64,000 nucleotides of DNA from GCA-003244245 sp050699435 (GTDB lineage Bacteria; Actinomycetota; Actinomycetes; Mycobacteriales; Pseudonocardiaceae). Positions 26,647 through 35,449 of this stretch are shown here, piece by piece. The stretch spans positions 23,005 through 87,004 of the forward strand of contig JBOHGM010000007.1 in NCBI GenBank assembly GCA_050699435.1, given 5' to 3'. Both the position numbers and the translations under genes were made by a program. The notes below the pieces were generated by a model, which saw nothing but the letters and a program-made list of their open reading frames with translations, was not told where the DNA came from and did not search any database. Positions within the stretch are counted from its first letter, which is position 1, and each line of letters begins with the position of its first letter.

Positions 26647-29295
26647 GTGATCCACCGCCGGGGGCTGGAGCATACTGATGCGGTGGATGACTACGAAGCC
26701 CTGCCCATTCCTGAGCCAGTCACGCACTTGTGGAACTGCGTGAAGCAGGCGCTGGCGGCGAACGAAGATCCTTCACCTCGCCGCATCGATCGCATGGCCG
26801 CGGCTGCCGGCCTTGAACTGGCAGCGAGCACGATCGCAGGCTGGTTCGAGACGTGGTCTGTCGTCCCGACATGGGAGAAGTTCGAGGTCTTGATCAAGGC
26901 GTTGGCCGCCGAGCATGACAAGGACTGGCGCACGCTGCACCGAGCGGCGCTCGTGGCCGACCGTGAGCGCAAGAGGGAGGAACGGCGAAGCAGAGATCTG
27001 GGTCGGCCGGATGCTCCGGTAACCACGCCGCCCGTGGGTTCGCCCGTGGCCACGAGTCGGCAACTTGATCCACAGCCCTCGGCCCACAACGGCTTCGCCC
27101 CGACGGCGATGCGGGATGGCATTGCGGGAGCTTCCGCCGACCAGTCCTCAGATGCTGCAGTTGCCGTGCCCGCTGCCGTGCACGGCAACGTCTACGGCGA
27201 CCTGTACCTGCATCAGCTTACGGGCGGCTCGACACCCGAGGCTAGGTCGGTGCCGCGGCAGCTTCCGGTGGAAGTGGCGCATTTCACCGGCCGGAGCGCC
27301 GAGCTGGCGAGGCTCGATGCCCTCCTCGTCCAGGAGGATGCGGCTCGGCCCGCCGCCATGGTGATCTCCGTGGTGGCCGGTACTGCGGGGGTGGGCAAGA
27401 CGGCCCTGGTGGTGCATTGGGCTCATCGGGTTCGCGAGCACTTCCCCGATGGGCAGCTGTTTGTGAACCTGCGCGGCTATAGTCCTGGTTCGACGATGAG
27501 CTCTGAGCAGGCCCTCGAAGAGTTCTTGCGGGCCTTGGGTGTTCCTGCCGAGGGTATTCCCGCCGGGTTGGAGGCGCGGGCCGGGATGTACCGTTCCCTG
27601 CTCGACGGGCGCCGCGTGTTGATCGTGCTGGACAATGCCACCAGCGCCGAGCAGGTACGGTCGCTGCTGCCTGGCTCACCGACTTGCCGGGTGGTGGTGA
27701 CCAGTCGCAGTCGCCTGTCTGGCCTGATCGCCCGGGACGGAGCCAGCCGGGTCACGCTGGACCTGCTGCCCCCGGCCGAGGCCATCGGGCTGCTGCGGGA
27801 TGTCATCGGGGCCGCCCGGGTCGCCGCCGAACCCGGGGCGGCTGCCGAGCTGGCCAGCCGGTGCGCGTTTTTGCCGCTGGCGTTGCGCATCGCGGCCGAG
27901 CGTGCCGTCACGCACCCCCACGCCACGCTGGCTGACCTCGCCGACGAGCTGGCGGTGCAGCGTGACCGCCTGGACCTGCTGGCCATCGCCGAGGAGGAGG
28001 ATGAGACCACCGCGGTGCGTGCGGTGTTCTCCTGGTCCTACCACGCCTTGCCGGCGGAGGCAGCGCGGGCATTCCGGCTGCTCGGCCTGCACGCCGGACC
28101 CGACATCAGCGCCCCGGCCGCCGCCGCGCTCACCAGCACCACCCTCGCCCAGGCGCGGCGGTTGCTGGAAACCCTGGTCGGCACGCACCTGATTGAGGAG
28201 ACCGGGCGAGACCGGTACCGGTTACACGACCTGCTGCGGGTCTATGCCGCCGAGTGCGCGACGGCGGAGGACACCGGCCGCGACCGTGCCGACGCCGTGC
28301 GCCAAGCGCTCACCTGGTACCTGCACACCGGCGACGCGGCCGCGCGCGTGCTGAACCCGCACCGCCGCCGCGTCCCCCTCGAGCATCCCGAGAAAGCCTG
28401 CTCGCCGCTGGAGTTCCCGACCTACCGCCAGGCCCTGAACTGGTGTGAGGCTGAACGGGCGAATCTCGTGGCAGCCACCCGCCAAGCCGCGGAGAGCGGC
28501 GAGCATGTCATCGCCTGGCGGCTTCCCGTTGCCCTGTGGGATTTCTTCAACCTGCGCAAACACTGGGCCGACTGGATCACGACCCACCACATCGGCCTCA
28601 GTTCCGCTCAGCACCTCCAGGACCGGCAAGGCGAAGCCTGGGTCTGGGGCGGCCTCGGTATGGCCTACTTCTTCCTCCGGCAGCACCAGGAGGCCCTCGA
28701 TCACTTCCAGCATGCGCTGCCCCTGTGTCAGGAGACCGACGACCCATGGGGTGAGGCTATGAGCCTGCTCGGCCTCGGCACCGCCCATTTTTATCTGGGT
28801 AAGTACGAGGACGCCGCCGACTACTCCCAGCGCGCACTGAGCATCTGCCAGGAAGTCGACGACCCATGGGGCCATACTCTCGCCCTGCTCAACATCGGCG
28901 CCGTCCACCGGAAGCTGCAGCATTTCGAGGAGGCTCTCGACTATTTCCAGCGGGCCCTGGCTGTCGCCGGCCCCGTGCATGACCAAGCGGGCGAGGCCAT
29001 GACACTGCATAACCTCGGCGCCACTTACCGGGATCTTCATCAGTTCGAGGAGGCCCTTGAGCATTTCATGCGGGCGTACACTACTTTCCGCAAGATCAGT
29101 GACCGATGGGGCGAAGCCCAGACCCTGCGCCAGATCGGTGATGTCCTGCAGCACCTCAACCGGATGGAGGCGGCAGTCAAGTACTGGAACCAGGCGCTGC
29201 CGATCTTCGAGGATCTCGGCGACTCGGCCACCGCAGTGAGGGTCCGAACCAGCCTGGAGATAGCTGATACCGACAACCTGGATCAACGACGGTAA
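26647..29295 (+). CDS. STAND NTPase regulator with TPR domain
   Basis: 882 residues. The N-terminal 100 residues look like a small helical sensor or HTH-like domain (NCVKQALAANEDPSPRRIDR). NB-ARC-type ATPase: Walker A GTAGVGKTAL near residue 242, Walker B VLIVLDNA near residue 322, VVTSRSRLSGL near residue 352. From about residue 660 there are at least five tetratricopeptide repeats (for example YFFLRQHQEALDHFQHAL). Actinomycetes have many such proteins; some act as regulators, others resemble phage-defence STAND proteins. No SARP domain is present. GTG 26647 has GAGG upstream; GTG 26683 is an alternative. Confidence 0.82.
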   Translation: MIHRRGLEHTDAVDDYEALPIPEPVTHLWNCVKQALAANEDPSPRRIDRMAAAAGLELAASTIAGWFETWSVVPTWEKFEVLIKALAAEHDKDWRTLHRAALVADRERKREERRSRDLGRPDAPVTTPPVGSPVATSRQLDPQPSAHNGFAPTAMRDGIAGASADQSSDAAVAVPAAVHGNVYGDLYLHQLTGGSTPEARSVPRQLPVEVAHFTGRSAELARLDALLVQEDAARPAAMVISVVAGTAGVGKTALVVHWAHRVREHFPDGQLFVNLRGYSPGSTMSSEQALEEFLRALGVPAEGIPAGLEARAGMYRSLLDGRRVLIVLDNATSAEQVRSLLPGSPTCRVVVTSRSRLSGLIARDGASRVTLDLLPPAEAIGLLRDVIGAARVAAEPGAAAELASRCAFLPLALRIAAERAVTHPHATLADLADELAVQRDRLDLLAIAEEEDETTAVRAVFSWSYHALPAEAARAFRLLGLHAGPDISAPAAAALTSTTLAQARRLLETLVGTHLIEETGRDRYRLHDLLRVYAAECATAEDTGRDRADAVRQALTWYLHTGDAAARVLNPHRRRVPLEHPEKACSPLEFPTYRQALNWCEAERANLVAATRQAAESGEHVIAWRLPVALWDFFNLRKHWADWITTHHIGLSSAQHLQDRQGEAWVWGGLGMAYFFLRQHQEALDHFQHALPLCQETDDPWGEAMSLLGLGTAHFYLGKYEDAADYSQRALSICQEVDDPWGHTLALLNIGAVHRKLQHFEEALDYFQRALAVAGPVHDQAGEAMTLHNLGATYRDLHQFEEALEHFMRAYTTFRKISDRWGEAQTLRQIGDVLQHLNRMEAAVKYWNQALPIFEDLGDSATAVRVRTSLEIADTDNLDQRR

Positions 29296-29303
29296 CCGCC
29301 GGT

Positions 29304-30563
29304 TCAGGGACGGTATGCCACGTGAGCGATCTCGTCGCGCCGGGCGACGAGCGCGGCTAGTGCCGTGGTGATCGGGACAGCCGCGACCAGTCCGATACTG
29401 CCCACCAGGGTCCGCACCACCTCCTGGGCGACCTCCTGCGCGGTCACGAGGGTGCCGAAGCTCTGCCCGGCCAGCGAGTAGGCCAGCAGCAGTGGCAGTG
29501 CGGCCCCCGCGTAGGCCAGCGCCAGGGTGTTCACCGCTGAGGAGATGTGGTCGCGGCCGATCCGCAGCGCGGAGCTGTAGAGCGCGCTGGCCCCCAGGTC
29601 GGGATTTGCTCGGCGCAGTTCCCACACCGCGCTGGTCTGCGTGACCGTGACGTCGTCCAGCACGCCCAGTGCACCGATGATTATCCCAGCGAGCAGCAGA
29701 CCGCGGGCGTCGATCCCGGTACCCAGCACGCCGATCAAGTTGGCGGTGTCGGAACCCAGTCCGGTCAGCTTCGTGGCGGCGGTGAAGGCGGTGCCCAGCA
29801 CGCCGATCAGCGCGAGGCTGAGCAGGGTACCCAGCACCGCCGTCGAGGTCTGCGCGGAGAACCCGTGCGTGAGGTACAGCACACCGAACATGATCACGCC
29901 GGCGGCCAGCACGCCGACGATCACCGGATCGGCGCCGCCCAAGATGGCCGGGAACAGGTAGACCACCAGCACCGAGAAGCTGAAGCCGAGCGCGACCAGC
30001 GAGGCGAGGCCCTTCCACCGCCCGAGCAGCAGCACCGCAACGGCGAACAGCGCCACGAGCCACAGCATTGGGGCGCCCCGCTGGAAGTCGACGACCTGGT
30101 AGGACAACTCGTCGCCGGGATCGCCGCCGCTGTAAGCCAGCACGATATCGTCGCCGACGGTGAATCTCGGCGTGCTCGGCTCGTCGGGCAGGACTTGCTG
30201 GATGGTCTCGCCGCGAGAGCTACCCTCGGTGAGCTGCACGGTGAGCGCGACGCACTCGCTGCCCTGGTCGGCCTCCGCCGCGTTGGCGCCGGTGCAGGGG
30301 GCGGAGACAGCCTCGAGCACCTCGCCGTGCACCGGCCGCTGACCGAACCCGAGGTCGGCATCGCTACCTGGTGGCTCGCCGCTGGGCCAGGTCAGCCCCA
30401 CTCCCACCAGGGTGGCCAGCGCAAACGGCACGAGTACCGCGACCAGCAGCAGCTGCACCCGAGAGGAGGAGGGCACCGGGGGCCCGTGGCCGTGCCCAGA
30501 CCCGACTGGTTCAGCGGTGCCGTCGTGGCGGTGCCGTCCGGTCCTGCGGTCTGGTCCACTCAT
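29304..30563 (-). CDS. YibE/F-family membrane protein
   Basis: 419 residues. A His/Gly-rich N-terminus (TGRHRHDGTAEP) is followed by one TM, an extracellular domain with a cysteine pair (residues about 70-160), and seven or eight TM segments. LGVLDDVTVTQTSAVWEL is the characteristic YibE/F block near residue 305. Function in this family is unknown. It is convergent with the STAND gene (8-base gap) and divergent from the radical SAM gene, whose SOS box lies 48 bases from its ATG. Confidence 0.88.
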   Translation of the reverse strand: MSGPDRRTGRHRHDGTAEPVGSGHGHGPPVPSSSRVQLLLVAVLVPFALATLVGVGLTWPSGEPPGSDADLGFGQRPVHGEVLEAVSAPCTGANAAEADQGSECVALTVQLTEGSSRGETIQQVLPDEPSTPRFTVGDDIVLAYSGGDPGDELSYQVVDFQRGAPMLWLVALFAVAVLLLGRWKGLASLVALGFSFSVLVVYLFPAILGGADPVIVGVLAAGVIMFGVLYLTHGFSAQTSTAVLGTLLSLALIGVLGTAFTAATKLTGLGSDTANLIGVLGTGIDARGLLLAGIIIGALGVLDDVTVTQTSAVWELRRANPDLGASALYSSALRIGRDHISSAVNTLALAYAGAALPLLLAYSLAGQSFGTLVTAQEVAQEVVRTLVGSIGLVAAVPITTALAALVARRDEIAHVAYRP

Positions 30564-30610
30564 CGGCTGGGCGTCCCTCTCTGGTCGATACTGCCGATGT
30601 TCCTAGCGGA

Positions 30611-30626
30611 TCGAACGTCTGTTCGA
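30611..30626 (+). promoter_or_regulatory. perfect LexA SOS box
   Basis: TCGAACGTCTGTTCGA is a perfect match to TCGAAC-N4-GTTCGA. It is 12 bases before the radical SAM start and overlaps the likely -10 (TATGGT, 30626-30631), which would make the transcript leaderless. The mycobacterial homologue Rv2578c also carries an SOS box, to my knowledge. It may also influence the divergent YibE/F gene. Confidence 0.9.
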
Positions 30627-30638
30627 TATGGTGGGTTC

Positions 30639-32561
30639 GTGCGATGGGACAACCTGACACTGTCCGGCCAGGACGCGCTATTCGGGGTGGGCGATGTCGT
30701 GGCGCGCACCTTTGACACCCCGGAGTTCCGCGGGATGACGTTCTACGAGGTGGCGGCCCGCTCGATCCTCAACAAGGTGCCGGCCGCTTCCCGGATGCCC
30801 TTCGGCTGGACGCTCAACCCGTACCGGGGCTGCAGTCACGCCTGCAGGTACTGCCTGCCAGGAGACACCCCGATCCTCATGGCCGACGGGCGGACCACTC
30901 CGCTGGCGGACGTGCGCGTGGGGGATGCGATCTACGGCACCGTCCAGGACGGCTGTTACCGGCGCTACGCGCTCACCGACGTGGTGGCCCACTGGCGGAC
31001 GGTCAAACCTGCCCACCGCGTCACGCTCGAGGACGGGACCGAGCTCGTGGCCAGCGGCGACCATCGCTTCCTCACCGATCTGGGGTGGAAGCATGTGACC
31101 GGTGGCGCTGACCGACCCGCTCTGACGGTGGGCGATGAGGTGATCGGAACCGGGCAGTTCGCGGCACCGCCGGAGGACTCGACCGACTACCGCCGCGGCT
31201 ATCTGTGCGGCATCGTTCGCGGCGACCCGCAGCACACATTGGGATTGGTCGATCGTGAGGTGCTGCGCAGGGTTGGTTGTTATTTCATGGACGCCGGTAC
31301 TCGTACCCGGGGGTGGGAGCTCCAGGCGGTCGGTGGCCCCCCGTCACCGGCGAGGTCAACGATGCGCGATCAGATGCGCGTCGGATTCGAGGCCATCGCC
31401 GAGATGATCAGCTGGCCGAGCGCCCCGGCTGGCGCCTGGTACCAGGGGTTCCTGGCCGGGATTTTCGATGCCGAAGGGAGCTGTTCTGACGGCACCCTCC
31501 AGATCGCCACTATCGACCCGACTGTCGTCGAGTCAGTGCTCTCGGGCTTGACGCTTTTCGGTTTTCGCTGCACCGTCGAGGACCCCGAGTGGTCCACCGG
31601 CCCGCGGTGTGTCCGGCTGCTCGGCGGAGCCGGTGAGCAGCTCCGTTTCTTCCACACCGTCGACCCGGCGATCAGTCGGAAGCGGTCGATCGCAGGCATG
31701 GCGATCCGCCAATGCGTGCGGGTGGTCTCGGTCGAGGATCTCGGCGTGCAGTTACCGATGTACGACATCACGACCGGGACAGGGGACTTCATCGCAAGCG
31801 GGGTAGTGTCGCACAACTGCTTTGCCCGGCGGACGCACGAGTACCTCGATCTTGACGCTGGCGCTGACTTCGACTCGAAGATCGTGGTGAAGGTCAACGC
31901 GCCGGAGCTGTTGCGCAAGGAGCTCGCTTCGCCGCGCTGGGCGGGGGAGCACATCGCGATGGGCACCAACGTCGATCCCTACCAGCGCGCCGAGGGGCGC
32001 TATCGCCTGATGCCCGGGATACTCGAGGCCCTGCGCGACGCGCGGAATCCCTTCTCGATCCTCACCAAGGGCACCCTGGTGCTACGCGACCTCGACCTGC
32101 TCCGCGAGGCTGCGGAGGTCACCGACGTTTCGGTCAACGTCTCGGTCGGATTCGTCGACGAGGCCCTCTGGCGGGTGGTCGAGCCCGGCACTCCCGCGCC
32201 CCGCGCCCGGCTCGGGGTGTGTCGCACGCTCACCGCTGCGGACATCGGCTGCGGAGTGCTCATGGCGCCGATCCTTCCGTACCTCACCGACTCACCTAGC
32301 CAGCTGGAGGCGACCGTGTGCGCGATCGCCGAGGCCGGCGCCCGCAGCGTCACCCCGATCGTGCTCCACCTTCGTCCCGGCGCGCGGGAGTGGTATCTCG
32401 CCTGGCTGGAGCGTGAGCACCCCGAACTGGTGCCCCGCTATCAGGATCTCTATGCGGGCGGTGCCTACGCCCCCAAGGCATACCAGCGCAACATTTCTGC
32501 GCGCGTTGCCCAGCTCGCCCACCGGTATGGCGTCGGCTCGACGAGCCCGGGCAAGACCTGA
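30639..32561 (+). CDS. intein-containing Rv2578c-family radical SAM protein
   Basis: 640 residues, of which 322 are an intein. The extein begins MRWDNLTLSG and reads YRGCSHACRY before the insertion and CFARRTHEYL after it, restoring the radical SAM cluster motif CxxxCxxC only once the intein leaves. The rest resembles spore photoproduct lyase-like radical SAM proteins (SPL/Rv2578c family), with SILTKGTLVLRDLDLL and SVGFVDEALWRVVEPG. The reaction is unknown, but SOS control suggests a DNA-damage role. GTG 30639 is chosen from the homologue N-terminus. The frame is open back to 29547, antisense to YibE/F, which is artefact. Confidence 0.93.
   Translation: MRWDNLTLSGQDALFGVGDVVARTFDTPEFRGMTFYEVAARSILNKVPAASRMPFGWTLNPYRGCSHACRYCLPGDTPILMADGRTTPLADVRVGDAIYGTVQDGCYRRYALTDVVAHWRTVKPAHRVTLEDGTELVASGDHRFLTDLGWKHVTGGADRPALTVGDEVIGTGQFAAPPEDSTDYRRGYLCGIVRGDPQHTLGLVDREVLRRVGCYFMDAGTRTRGWELQAVGGPPSPARSTMRDQMRVGFEAIAEMISWPSAPAGAWYQGFLAGIFDAEGSCSDGTLQIATIDPTVVESVLSGLTLFGFRCTVEDPEWSTGPRCVRLLGGAGEQLRFFHTVDPAISRKRSIAGMAIRQCVRVVSVEDLGVQLPMYDITTGTGDFIASGVVSHNCFARRTHEYLDLDAGADFDSKIVVKVNAPELLRKELASPRWAGEHIAMGTNVDPYQRAEGRYRLMPGILEALRDARNPFSILTKGTLVLRDLDLLREAAEVTDVSVNVSVGFVDEALWRVVEPGTPAPRARLGVCRTLTAADIGCGVLMAPILPYLTDSPSQLEATVCAIAEAGARSVTPIVLHLRPGAREWYLAWLEREHPELVPRYQDLYAGGAYAPKAYQRNISARVAQLAHRYGVGSTSPGKT
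30852..31817 (+). other. intein with LAGLIDADG endonuclease domain
   Basis: 322 residues. Block A starts at CLPGDTPILMADG (Cys1), block B is SGDHRFLT, block C is GYLCGIVRGD, block E is FLAGIFDAEG, and the end is FIASGVVSHN followed by the +1 Cys. Splicing residues Cys1, the block B His, terminal His-Asn and Cys+1 are all present, so it should splice. Both LAGLIDADG motifs keep an acidic residue, so homing activity is possible. The insertion point is directly before the third cluster cysteine. The reading frame is continuous across both junctions. Confidence 0.93.
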
Positions 32562-32687
32562 TGAAGGCTCGGCACTCGAAGGACCGCCTGCCCGGCTGCA
32601 CGGTGGGGGACGGGCGGGAACGCGGACCTGGGACACGATTAGCCTCTGTAAGGTTCCGTCGTCCAGATCGAGGAGTTCGCACCCGCG

Positions 32688-34457
32688 ATGCGCACCGACC
32701 TTGCAGGCACGCTCTCCGCCCACGAGTTCCCAGGGCGGATTATCACCCTGGCCGGGTGGGTCGCCCGCCGCCGCGACCACGGAGGCGTGATCTTCATCGA
32801 CCTGCGGGATGAGACCGGTGTGGTGCAGGTGGTGTTCCGCGAGGGCGAGATGGCGCAGCGGGCCCACCGGCTGCGCGCCGAGTTCTGCATTCAGGTCACC
32901 GGTCTGTTGGCGCTTCGCCCCGAGGGCAACGAGAACCCGGAGCTGCCCAGCGGCGAGGTCGAGGTCATCGCCGACGAGCTGACGGTGTTCAGCGAGTCGG
33001 CGCCGCTGCCGTTCCAGCTCGATGAGTATCTGGAGGTCGGCGAGGAGGTGCGGCTGCGGTACCGATACCTCGATCTGCGTCGTCCTGGCCCGGCGGCCGC
33101 GATGCGGCTACGCAGCGAGGCCAGCCGGGTCGTCCGCGAGGTGCTGGACCGGTGGGGATTCATCGAGGTGGAGACCCCGACCCTGACCCGTTCCACTCCG
33201 GAGGGCGCGCGGGACTTCCTGGTGCCCGCCCGGCTGCAGCCGGGCTGCTGGTACGCACTGCCGCAGTCACCTCAGTTGTTCAAGCAGCTGCTCATGGTCG
33301 GAGGCGTCGAGCGGTATTTCCAGATCGCCCGCTGTTACCGGGATGAGGACTTCCGTGCCGACCGGCAGCCCGAGTTCACCCAGCTCGACATGGAGATGAG
33401 CTTCGTCGACCAGGACGAGGTGATCACGCTGAGCGAGCGGGTGGTGGTCGCGCTGTGGTCGGAGCTGGCTGACCACCAGATCGAGCGACCGATTCCCCGG
33501 CTGACCTACGCTGACGCGATGGCGAGCTACGGCACCGACAAGCCGGACCTTCGTTTCGGGCTTGAGCTCACCGAACTCACCGGCTACTTCGCCGACACCC
33601 CGTTTCGGGTGTTCCAGGCGCCCTACGTGGGGGCGGTAGTCATGCCCGGCGGGGCAGGTCAGGCGCGCAGGCAGTTGGACGCCTGGCAGGAGTGGGCCAA
33701 GCAGCGGGGCTCCCAAGGCCTGGCCTACGTGCTGATCGGCGAGCACGGCGAGCTCTCCGGGCCGGTGGCCCGCAACCTCGCTGACCATGAGCGGGAGGGT
33801 CTGGCCAAGGCGGTTGGCGCCAACCCTGGCGACTGCGTGTTCTTCGCCGCGGGGGATCCGCGGGACGCCCGTGCGGTGCTGGGTGCCGCTCGGGTCGAGA
33901 TCGGCAGGCGGTGCGGGCTGATCGACGAGTCGGCGTGGTCGTTCGTCTGGGTGGTCGAGGCGCCGATGTTCGAACCCGTCGAGCGCTCTGGGGATATCGC
34001 CATGGGGCACAGCGGCTGGACCGCGCTGCACCACCCGTTCACTGCGCCGACGTCGGAGTGGATCGACCGCTTCGAGCAAGATCCCGGCTCCGCGCTGGCC
34101 TACGCCTACGACCTGGTCTGTAACGGCAACGAGATCGGTGGCGGCTCGATCCGCATCCACCAGCCAGACGTGCAGCAGCGGGTGTTCCGGGTGCTCGGGA
34201 TCTCCGAAGAGGAAGCGCAGGAGAAGTTCGGGTTCCTGCTGGAGGCGTTCCGCTACGGCCCCCCGCCGCACGGCGGGATCGCCTTCGGCTGGGATCGGAT
34301 CTGCATGTTGCTCACCGGTGCCGACTCCCTGCGTGAGGTCATCGCCTTCCCCAAGTCCGGTGGCGGTCTCGACCCACTCACCGGGGCCCCCGCGCCGATC
34401 ACCCCGGAGCAGCGCCTCGAGGCCGGGGTGGACGCGAAGCCGCCCGTGAAGGGGTAG
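32688..34457 (+). CDS. aspS: aspartyl-tRNA synthetase
   Basis: 589 residues, bacterial type with GAD insertion. OB-fold anticodon domain GRIITLAGWVARRRDHGG, class II motif 2 FRADRQPEFTQLDMEMSF near residue 222, and motif 3 GIAFGWDRICMLLTG near residue 530. It charges tRNA-Asp, and in actinobacteria without AsnRS it is often non-discriminating; this cannot be judged here. CGAGGAG lies 12 bases before the ATG. Four bases separate it from the DUF389 gene. Confidence 0.96.
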   Translation: MRTDLAGTLSAHEFPGRIITLAGWVARRRDHGGVIFIDLRDETGVVQVVFREGEMAQRAHRLRAEFCIQVTGLLALRPEGNENPELPSGEVEVIADELTVFSESAPLPFQLDEYLEVGEEVRLRYRYLDLRRPGPAAAMRLRSEASRVVREVLDRWGFIEVETPTLTRSTPEGARDFLVPARLQPGCWYALPQSPQLFKQLLMVGGVERYFQIARCYRDEDFRADRQPEFTQLDMEMSFVDQDEVITLSERVVVALWSELADHQIERPIPRLTYADAMASYGTDKPDLRFGLELTELTGYFADTPFRVFQAPYVGAVVMPGGAGQARRQLDAWQEWAKQRGSQGLAYVLIGEHGELSGPVARNLADHEREGLAKAVGANPGDCVFFAAGDPRDARAVLGAARVEIGRRCGLIDESAWSFVWVVEAPMFEPVERSGDIAMGHSGWTALHHPFTAPTSEWIDRFEQDPGSALAYAYDLVCNGNEIGGGSIRIHQPDVQQRVFRVLGISEEEAQEKFGFLLEAFRYGPPPHGGIAFGWDRICMLLTGADSLREVIAFPKSGGGLDPLTGAPAPITPEQRLEAGVDAKPPVKG

Positions 34458-34460
34458 CAG

Positions 34461-35400
34461 GTGCTGCACCTGCGCGTCATCTGCCCGCCGGGCAACACCG
34501 AGGCGGTACTCGACCGGCTGGGCAGCGACCCGGGCGTCACCCACCTCACCGTGCTGCGAGGCGCCGCAGTCGACCCCGCCGGGGACGTCGTGCAGGCCGA
34601 CGTGGCCCGCGAGGCCGCTGATGGGGTGCTCTCCGCGCTGTGCGAGCTCGGTGTGGATCACACCGGCGGGATCACCCTGGAGCCCCTGGACACCGTACTC
34701 TCCGACGTGGCCGATGCCGCTCAACGGGCCACACCGGGGGATCCCGCGGACGCAGTGGTGTGGGACGAGCTCATCGCGCGAACCGGGGACGACTCCCGGC
34801 TGACCTTCACCTTCCTCGCTTTCCTCACGCTGGCTTGCCTCATCGCGGTGGTCGGTGTGGTTACCGACTCCCCGGTCACGGTTGTCGGGGCCATGGTCGT
34901 CGGCCCGGAGTTCGCGCCGCTGGCGGCGATCGCGGTAGGGCTGGTCCTGAGCCGGCGGGACCTGGTGAGCCGGGCGGCGCTGGCGCTGGGGATTGGTTTC
35001 CCGCTGGCCATGCTCATAGCGGCGGCGGGAGCGTTGCTCGGTGAATGGACCGGGCTGTTTGACGGGGGCGACGTCCTTGCCGCCGACCAGGTGGACTTCA
35101 TCTACCAGGTCGGACCCTTCTCGTTCATCCTCGCCCTGTTGGCGGGCGCCGCCGGGATGCTCTCCCTGACCTCGGCGAAAGTCGGCCGCACTGGTCGGGG
35201 TGTTCATCTCGGTGACCACGGTGCCGGCCGCGGCGTTCGCGGTGGTCGCAGTCACCATCAGGGAGTGGGACACCGCCGTGGCATCCTCGGTGCAGCTGCT
35301 GGTGAACCTGCTCGGCATTGTGATCGCCGCGGTCCTCGTGCTGGTGCTGCGCACCCGACGGCACAGTGGTGACCCGCGCCGCCCGCTTGCCCAGGGTTGA
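34461..35400 (+). pseudogene. DUF389 membrane protein, frameshifted
   Basis: The first 240 residues match the DUF389 layout: a small cytoplasmic domain (RVICPPGNTEAVLDRLGS), then TM segments with VVGAMVVGPEFAPLAAIAVG. At about 35178-35180 (GCGAAAGTCGG) the frame breaks. Reading one base fewer restores KSAALVGVFISVTTVPAAAF and a further TM to a stop at 35400. One extra A in a short A run therefore explains everything. This may be a sequencing error, a recent mutation or, less likely, slippage. Without correction the protein ends at 35372 with a scrambled tail. GTG start four bases after aspS. Confidence 0.85.
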
Positions 35401-35449
35401 TGCTCGTCTGACCAGCACGCTCCCACTCGAATGGATAGGGTGGGCGGCG

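Noticed and set aside
29547..30638. 1-kb open frame upstream of and continuous with the radical SAM gene
   Set aside because: It is antisense to the well-supported YibE/F gene, has no family likeness and crosses the SOS box and promoter.
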